Below, piece after piece: positions 7,046-11,600 of a DNA stretch of 11,600 bases. The stretch covers positions 1 through 11,600 of the forward strand of contig CAMEXG010000053.1 of assembly GCA_945947045.1 (NCBI GenBank), given 5' to 3'. The translations under genes were made by a program, and so were the position numbers. Position 1 is the first letter of the stretch; every line of letters begins with the position of its first letter. Source of the stretch: an uncultured Spirochaetales bacterium (GTDB lineage: Bacteria; Spirochaetota; Spirochaetia; Sphaerochaetales; Sphaerochaetaceae). Under the pieces are notes generated by a model. The model was not told the DNA's origin. It worked only from the letters and a program-made list of their open reading frames with translations, and made no database searches.

Positions 7046-7294
7046 CTATTTTAAGACGTTCCAATATCCTTTTTTGTTTGATCCTATTCTTTCGATTACG
7101 CCAATCTTTTTTAGATAAGAGATACAGTTATCAATTGTGCCGTTGCTTGCACCTGTTATTCTTGCCATTTCAGGCTTTGTTACATTTGGATTGTTTCTTA
7201 TGAGAGTTAATACTTTTGTCTGTGTGGAAGATAAATGTATTTGACTCTCAGTTGGGTGATAAATTGGGTGATAAATCCCTCTTCTTTTCTTTGA
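7046..7294 (-). pseudogene. C-terminal winged-helix remnant of an AlbA_2/AAA_4-type regulator
   Basis: An 82-codon open frame reading leftwards, ending at TAG (7048-7046) and bounded upstream by TAA (7297-7295) just after the kinase stop. It has no ATG, GTG or TTG near its 5' end; the only ATG lies inside the predicted helix-turn-helix. From residue 26 the translation reads KVLTLIRNNPNVTKPEMARI, then a recognition-helix-like GASNGTIDNCISYLKK, then IGVIERIGSNKKGYW (64-78), ending NVLK. This wing ending is typical of the C-terminal helix-turn-helix of AlbA_2/AAA_4 'putative DNA-binding / ATP-binding' proteins, which also often carry short peptide repeats just before it; here IYHP occurs twice. 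The conserved ending with no start or N-terminal domains indicates a decayed gene. It lies in the same frame as the kinase, so readthrough fusion is formally possible but would need two stop codons suppressed. Confidence 0.6.
7252..7275. repeat. Perfect 12-bp tandem duplication
   Basis: TTGGGTGATAAA occurs twice head to tail (7252-7263 and 7264-7275). On the minus strand each copy encodes part of the IYHP tetrapeptide repeat of the winged-helix remnant. Being a multiple of three, it preserves frame, which fits an old in-frame coding repeat in the linker before the helix-turn-helix. Confidence 0.85.
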
Positions 7295-7306
7295 TTATCA
7301 CCCAAT
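7263..7306. repeat. 12-bp inverted repeat spanning the kinase stop codon
   Basis: ATTGGGTGATAA at 7263-7274 is exactly complementary to TTATCACCCAAT at 7295-7306, with a 20-base spacer. The right arm contains the TGA stop (7300-7298) and the last Ile-Gly codons of the histidine kinase gene; the left arm is the second unit of the tandem repeat. It could fold at the 3' end of the kinase mRNA. No T-run follows on either strand, so I do not call it an intrinsic terminator. Confidence 0.75.
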
Positions 7307-10300
7307 AAATCGTTCTAATACGCTTTTGAGAGCATGTAGTTCAAGTGGCTTTGATATGTGCCAGTTCATTCCTACAGTTCTTGCAGCCTGTACGTCTTCA
7401 GCAAAGGCATTTGCCGTCATGGCTATAATAGGAACTTGTTTCAAATATGGTCTGTTCTGTGCCCTGATGGCTCTTGTTGCATCGTAGCCATTCATCTTAG
7501 GCATCTGGATATCCATGAAGACAATATCATAGTAGCCGTCAGGAGATGAGGTGATCAAATCTACGGCTTCTATTCCATCAATTGCTGTCTCTATACTCAT
7601 CCCTGTGGTTTTCAGAATCTCGCAAGCTATCTCCATATTGAGGTCATTGTCTTCAACAACCAGGGCTCTCTTTCCTTGGAGCTTTAATGCTTCGAGATCC
7701 GATAGGGAGATATATTTATCTACAGGCTTCTCTTCTTCTTTTCCCAGTATAGAGGAGAAGGTCTTCTCAAGCCTTGATTTAAAGAGAGGCTTACCTATGA
7801 ATGCATTGGCTCCCGCTCTTTTTGCATCTTCTTCTATCTCAGACCAGTCATAGGCGGATATTATGATAATCGGTACATCATTGCCCACTTTTTGTCTTAT
7901 TTTGCGGGTGGCTTCTATTCCATCCATGCCTGGCATTTTCCAGTCTAGTATTGCTGCAAAGAAATCTAATCCTTCGCTGTGGCGAGATACGACTTTTTCA
8001 ACTGCGTCCTTGCCGTTATTCACGCCTTCCACTTTCATGCCCATGGAGGAGAGAATATCTAATGAAGACTCAAGGCTCAGCTCGTCATCATCTGCAACAA
8101 GGACATCCAGGTCTACAAATCGTTTTTCCAGGTTTTCATTTTTATCCTGAAGCTTAAGATAGATAGTAACAGTAAATATGGAACCTACACCAAGAGTGCT
8201 TTCTACTTTTATATCGCCACCCATCATTCTTGCGATATTGCGGCTTATTGTCATACCCAGTCCTGTGCCTTGAGTCCTTCTTTCACTTCCGTCCTCTGCT
8301 CTTGTAAATGGCTCAAAAATATGGTCCATAAACTCTTCGCTCATTCCGATTCCGTTGTCTTCGAAGACAAACTCATAGCATCCTACTTTCTCTTGTCTTG
8401 ATGGGCGCTCAGAGATAGTGAGCCTTATTCTTCCTCCGTCTGGAGTGAACTTTACAGCATTCCCCATAAGATTAGTGAATATCTTCTGGATACGGAGACT
8501 ATCTCCGATGACATTTTCATGCTGTACTCCAGATACATTGACGTTGAGGGTATGATTGTGCTCAGTTATCTGTGAGGAGGTCATGTTAATAAGATTCTCA
8601 ATCAAGTCTGAGAGATTAAATTCATCTTCAGCTAGCTGTACTTTTCCTGACTCGATTTTATTCATATCTAAGACTTCGTTTATTAGAGAAAGTAGGTGGC
8701 GACTAGCCTTTGTAATCTTCTCAAGAGAATCTTTTACTCTTTCTTTATCGTCAAGGTGAGAGGCGGCTATGGCAGTCATTCCTATAATTCCATTCATAGG
8801 TGTCCTGATATCATGAGACATAGAGGATAGGAAGTCTGTCTTTGCCTTTGATGCACTTTCAGCGGCATAATAAGCTTCTCTTAAGGCCGCTTCCTGTTTC
8901 TTTTCTTTTTTTATTAGATCGTCTATATTCCTCGTCCCGACTACAGCAACCCATCCCCCGTCAGATGTGTCGACATATGCAACTCTTGCCTGAAGATAGA
9001 AGATGTCCCCATCCAGCTTTTTTCCGTAGGTAAAAGAGTAATCGTGGCCACGATTATCTTTGATATATGGTAGAGACAACTTCTCCAGGAAATTTACTTT
9101 GTCATCATCTACCACAAGATGCATTGCATAACTCTTCACTCCATCCGTCCAATGTCTGAGATTATTATCGAAGTGTCTGTCTATAGCCTCACCGTCTTCT
9201 CCATATGCGCGGTATGTGGAGACAGTGTCTGTAGCGACGTCTACAAGGAGTATGGAATAATACTCGGAGCCCAGGCCTTCGATTATCTCCCTCTGGGCCT
9301 CCATCTCTTTCGTTACTTTGATCTGCCTCCTTGTCTCTTGGTCTACATCACGCATACCAAGAATCAAAGTGTCACTATCCACAGATCTCGCTACATTCAT
9401 CTCGTAGTATTGGATAGACTCGGCGAGTATTCGTCGAAATCCCATTTTATAGAGACCGGTCTCCGATGTTTTTTCCAATAGATTTTTGAGCCTTGAGTTC
9501 TCTCTTATTCTATCCCTATCGTCAGGATGAACAAAACTATCGATATAACGGTCGACTATGGTTTCATAATCACTGAGCTTCAAAAGTGAAGAGAGGAGAG
9601 TAGGAGGGAAGCCATCGCCATCTGTCCTATAGAGAGTCATGGCACCGGTCGTAGTATTTATCCTGAAGAGACTATGATACTCCTCGGTCAACACTGATGA
9701 TATCGCTGTCTCTTCTCTCAATGCTTTGTTTGTCTTTTCAATGGCAGCAATGGCGTCGTCCATCTCTTTTTGGTGGAGAAGATTCAACCTTGTCTCTTCG
9801 TTTACATTCTTAAATCCAATGACAAATTCCCTTACATTGAGAGAAGGTAAGACGATATGACACTGGAAAAAGTGTATTCTGTTATTCCTGTTTATTCTGT
9901 AGTTGAAAGTGTATTCACTTCTCTTCGTTAACTTGGAAAGAACTTTTGATGGAGTATCGATAGCATAAAATAAGTGCCTGTCTTCTTCGATGACTTCATT
10001 CTTGTAATAGGTTTTGATGTTATCTTCATAGTTTCCTTTTGAAAAAGAATCGTAGTACAGTTTTTCAATTTCTTTTCCCATGCGGAAACATATGGCGATA
10101 CCTGTCTCCTCGCTGACAGCATAAACATTCTCATAAGAGGAAGACAATGCTTGGATCACATTGTTCTTTATCTTGATGTTCTTTATTTCATTGTCTACAT
10201 CGCTAAGAGCAAATAGAAATGTCGAAGCATCACCTTTTTTGTTATTGATGGGAATAATCGATAGTCTTGACCAGCGGTTATCTTTGTTCTGAAAGTCGTG

Positions 10301-11035
10301 GTTTATCAGTTTATCTTCCTTGAGTCTTTTAGGTAGCCCCATCGGTTGGACAAACTCCAAGAGTGGAGCAGCCTCCTCTTTTTTCGCTATGGAATAAACC
10401 AGATTATTTATACCGGACTCTAGATCTTCTTCTATACCGTAGGAGTCATGATATCCCGTTTGGGAGATGACTCTTCGCATGGTTTTATTTTCTATGTCGA
10501 TGAAATAAAGAGAGTCGAAGGCGTTTCCCATAGCTTCGATTATGGCTGAGTGTCGTTGTTCCTCTTTTAGTAGGACTTCTAGATGTTCTTTGGCTTTCTT
10601 CTCTTTCTCAAGAGCCTCCAACTCCCTTATTTTGTCATTGTGTATTGCTTCGACAGCAAAGAAAACATGAATAAGATTTCCCTCTTCATCCCTTCCTCCA
10701 TCAATGAATGAGCATCTGGTCCACTGTTCTTCTTTTTTGTCTGTCTTATTTAGAAATGCAGGGCTAAGGTACTCCAGATAAATCTTCTTTTTTCCTTCCA
10801 TTCTTTCGTTTATAGTGTCGAGATTGACAAAATTCTTCATGGCTGAAGCAAAGGGGGGTTCCACCATATTGGAGACGAAGTATTCAAAGCCCTGCTTTGT
10901 GTCTCCTTCTTTTCCTATTCGTTCGTGGACAAGGTCGAAGGAAGAAAGCTCTTGGTATCTACCTGTGGTTAAATCGATGTCATAAATTGATGTATATATG
11001 CTTCCAAGGGATTTGATGAGTCTCTCCACTTCCAT
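7298..11035 (-). CDS. Soluble hybrid histidine kinase with five PAS-like modules and two receiver domains
   Basis: 1245 residues from ATG 11035-11033. The N-terminal ~710 residues are five diverged copies of a PAS-like sensory module beginning near residues 7, 165, 293, 445 and 583, each opening with a pattern like LGSxYxSxYxIDxxTG and most closing with a (R/K/S)(D/N)(V/I)(D/N) block, followed by a charged helix. Then come HisKA with SHDIRTPMNG (phosphorylated His 741), HATPase_c with the N-box around N859, DNGIGM (893-898), FEPF and GTGLGM (923-928), receiver 1 (ADDDE, phospho-Asp 1031 in LDWKMPG, Lys 1082) and receiver 2 (VEDN, Asp 1175 in FMDIQMP, Thr 1207, Lys 1229). All catalytic residues are present. 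There is no signal peptide or hydrophobic segment, so it should sense a cytoplasmic cue or partner. No HPt domain is visible. Lies 49 bases after the response regulator gene, which is probably its partner. Confidence 0.93.
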   Translation of the reverse strand: MEVERLIKSLGSIYTSIYDIDLTTGRYQELSSFDLVHERIGKEGDTKQGFEYFVSNMVEPPFASAMKNFVNLDTINERMEGKKKIYLEYLSPAFLNKTDKKEEQWTRCSFIDGGRDEEGNLIHVFFAVEAIHNDKIRELEALEKEKKAKEHLEVLLKEEQRHSAIIEAMGNAFDSLYFIDIENKTMRRVISQTGYHDSYGIEEDLESGINNLVYSIAKKEEAAPLLEFVQPMGLPKRLKEDKLINHDFQNKDNRWSRLSIIPINNKKGDASTFLFALSDVDNEIKNIKIKNNVIQALSSSYENVYAVSEETGIAICFRMGKEIEKLYYDSFSKGNYEDNIKTYYKNEVIEEDRHLFYAIDTPSKVLSKLTKRSEYTFNYRINRNNRIHFFQCHIVLPSLNVREFVIGFKNVNEETRLNLLHQKEMDDAIAAIEKTNKALREETAISSVLTEEYHSLFRINTTTGAMTLYRTDGDGFPPTLLSSLLKLSDYETIVDRYIDSFVHPDDRDRIRENSRLKNLLEKTSETGLYKMGFRRILAESIQYYEMNVARSVDSDTLILGMRDVDQETRRQIKVTKEMEAQREIIEGLGSEYYSILLVDVATDTVSTYRAYGEDGEAIDRHFDNNLRHWTDGVKSYAMHLVVDDDKVNFLEKLSLPYIKDNRGHDYSFTYGKKLDGDIFYLQARVAYVDTSDGGWVAVVGTRNIDDLIKKEKKQEAALREAYYAAESASKAKTDFLSSMSHDIRTPMNGIIGMTAIAASHLDDKERVKDSLEKITKASRHLLSLINEVLDMNKIESGKVQLAEDEFNLSDLIENLINMTSSQITEHNHTLNVNVSGVQHENVIGDSLRIQKIFTNLMGNAVKFTPDGGRIRLTISERPSRQEKVGCYEFVFEDNGIGMSEEFMDHIFEPFTRAEDGSERRTQGTGLGMTISRNIARMMGGDIKVESTLGVGSIFTVTIYLKLQDKNENLEKRFVDLDVLVADDDELSLESSLDILSSMGMKVEGVNNGKDAVEKVVSRHSEGLDFFAAILDWKMPGMDGIEATRKIRQKVGNDVPIIIISAYDWSEIEEDAKRAGANAFIGKPLFKSRLEKTFSSILGKEEEKPVDKYISLSDLEALKLQGKRALVVEDNDLNMEIACEILKTTGMSIETAIDGIEAVDLITSSPDGYYDIVFMDIQMPKMNGYDATRAIRAQNRPYLKQVPIIAMTANAFAEDVQAARTVGMNWHISKPLELHALKSVLERFIG

Positions 11036-11042
11036 ATTACTT

Positions 11043-11048
11043 CTCTCC
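11043..11048 (-). promoter_or_regulatory. Ribosome binding site fixing the kinase start at ATG 11035
   Basis: Minus-strand GGAGAG, 7 bases before ATG 11035-11033. An in-frame GTG at 11050-11048 would add five residues but has no purine-rich site upstream and would overlap this one, so the ATG is preferred. Confidence 0.6.
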
Positions 11049-11084
11049 ACTCTGAGATACGTTTTGACTCGTAATCCCTTTTTG

Positions 11085-11600
11085 TCAGATTTCCCTATTC
11101 ACTACACCTTCAAGGTATCCGACAGTGAATTCGGCCCAAGAATATTGAGCCATATACTCGCCGCTATACTCGTTGATTGCATCACTGTCACCATTCATGA
11201 AAGAGTAGTAGTCGCAGTTGATAAGATCTGTCTTTATTGAAATATAACCACGGCTTTTATTAAATAAATCAGGGCAGCCTAGAGAAGAGAATGTCTTTCT
11301 CATGGATGCAACAAGGTTTCTGATCTGACTCTGTACTGAGAGGCCGTCTTCCTTATCTTCAAATAAAACAGCAGCGAGTTCAGCCATGGAGACGCTGGCA
11401 CCCTTTCTATGTACCAGGTATGCAAAGAGCTCCTTCGCCTTTGATAGCTGGAATACGACAGGCTTATTTTTCCAGAATACTTCGAAGTTACCGAAACACT
11501 GAACTCTCACTTTCGGTTCCTCTTCTTTTTCTTCAATAAAACCTCTTGCATTGGATGCTGCTCTCTTCTCCATGATGATGTAATCTAGTTCTTTTCTGGC
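11085..11600 (-). CDS. Response regulator with SARP-like winged helix and BTAD-like tail (N-terminal receiver outside window)
   Basis: The frame is open to the window edge: 171 residues are visible, and the Met codon at 11573 is internal because the residues before it (ARKELDYII) look like the last helix of a receiver domain. A short charged linker (KEEEPKVRVQCFGNF) leads into an OmpR/SARP-type winged helix at about 31-124 of the visible part, including KAKELFAYLVHRKGASVSMA and SQIRNLVASMRKTFSSLG. The last ~45 residues (DYYSFMNGDSDAINEYSGEY, then MAQYSWAEFTVGYLEG) are a short BTAD-like segment, much shorter than in streptomycete SARPs. This receiver + SARP-like layout is known from Clostridia and some spirochaetes, often beside hybrid histidine kinases. 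It should bind DNA and regulate transcription when phosphorylated; targets are unknown. The stop is 49 bases before the kinase ATG, so the two are probably co-transcribed. Confidence 0.85.
   Translation of the reverse strand, partial: ARKELDYIIMEKRAASNARGFIEEKEEEPKVRVQCFGNFEVFWKNKPVVFQLSKAKELFAYLVHRKGASVSMAELAAVLFEDKEDGLSVQSQIRNLVASMRKTFSSLGCPDLFNKSRGYISIKTDLINCDYYSFMNGDSDAINEYSGEYMAQYSWAEFTVGYLEGVVNREI

Noticed and set aside
7252..7306. CRISPR array or mobile-element end
   Set aside because: There are only three 12-bp units, two of them directly adjacent with no spacer. No cas genes, transposase or target-site duplication is visible.
7263..7306. Intrinsic terminator for the kinase operon
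   Set aside because: The stem is AT-leaning with a 20-base loop and has no T-run on the minus strand after the second arm.
9119..9481. Plus-strand open frame of 120 codons inside the kinase
   Set aside because: It is a shadow of the kinase's PAS-like region; composition is rich in Ser, Leu and Tyr, and no family is recognisable.

Overview
The window holds two convergent operons and reads as part of a strict anaerobe's chromosome, probably a gut or rumen bacterium. Arg codons are mostly AGA/AGG, base composition is moderately AT-rich, and there is a four-subunit ferredoxin-dependent 2-oxoacid oxidoreductase. There is also a soluble hybrid histidine kinase paired with a response regulator that has a SARP-like output domain. 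I have seen this combination in Clostridia (Lachnospiraceae-like) and in host-associated Spirochaetota. The sequence alone does not let me choose between them.

Plus strand, 1-6993: eight tightly packed genes with 1-4 base overlaps or gaps of at most 27 bases. In order they are: (1) the 3' part of a cupin-acyl-CoA synthetase (AMP-forming) fusion, cut by the window start; (2) a nitrilase-superfamily amidase resembling omega-amidase; (3) a branched-chain amino acid aminotransferase; (4) a MinD/ParA-like P-loop ATPase of unknown role; (5-8) a 2-oxoisovalerate-type ferredoxin oxidoreductase, with subunits in the order delta (2x[4Fe-4S] ferredoxin), alpha (VorB), beta (TPP-binding), gamma. Together these enzymes connect branched-chain (or aryl) fatty acids, their acyl-CoAs, the 2-oxoacids and the amino acids. 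The pathway could run oxidatively (amino acid fermentation) or reductively (building Val/Leu/Ile from isobutyrate, isovalerate and 2-methylbutyrate by reductive carboxylation). The acyl-activating enzyme in the same operon makes the reductive reading attractive, but it remains an inference.

Middle, 6994-7297: a G+C-rich hairpin directly after the last oxidoreductase gene, then a minus-strand open frame with no start codon (7046-7294). This frame encodes a recognisable winged-helix C-terminus and looks like the remnant of a lost gene. A 12-bp tandem repeat plus an inverted copy lies at the junction with the kinase gene and covers its stop codon.

Minus strand, 11600-7298: a two-component operon. 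A response regulator (receiver domain outside the window; OmpR/SARP-like winged helix plus a short BTAD-like tail visible) is followed after 49 bases by a 1245-residue hybrid histidine kinase. The kinase has five tandem PAS-like sensory modules, HisKA, HATPase_c and two receiver domains. It has no membrane segment and no visible HPt domain.
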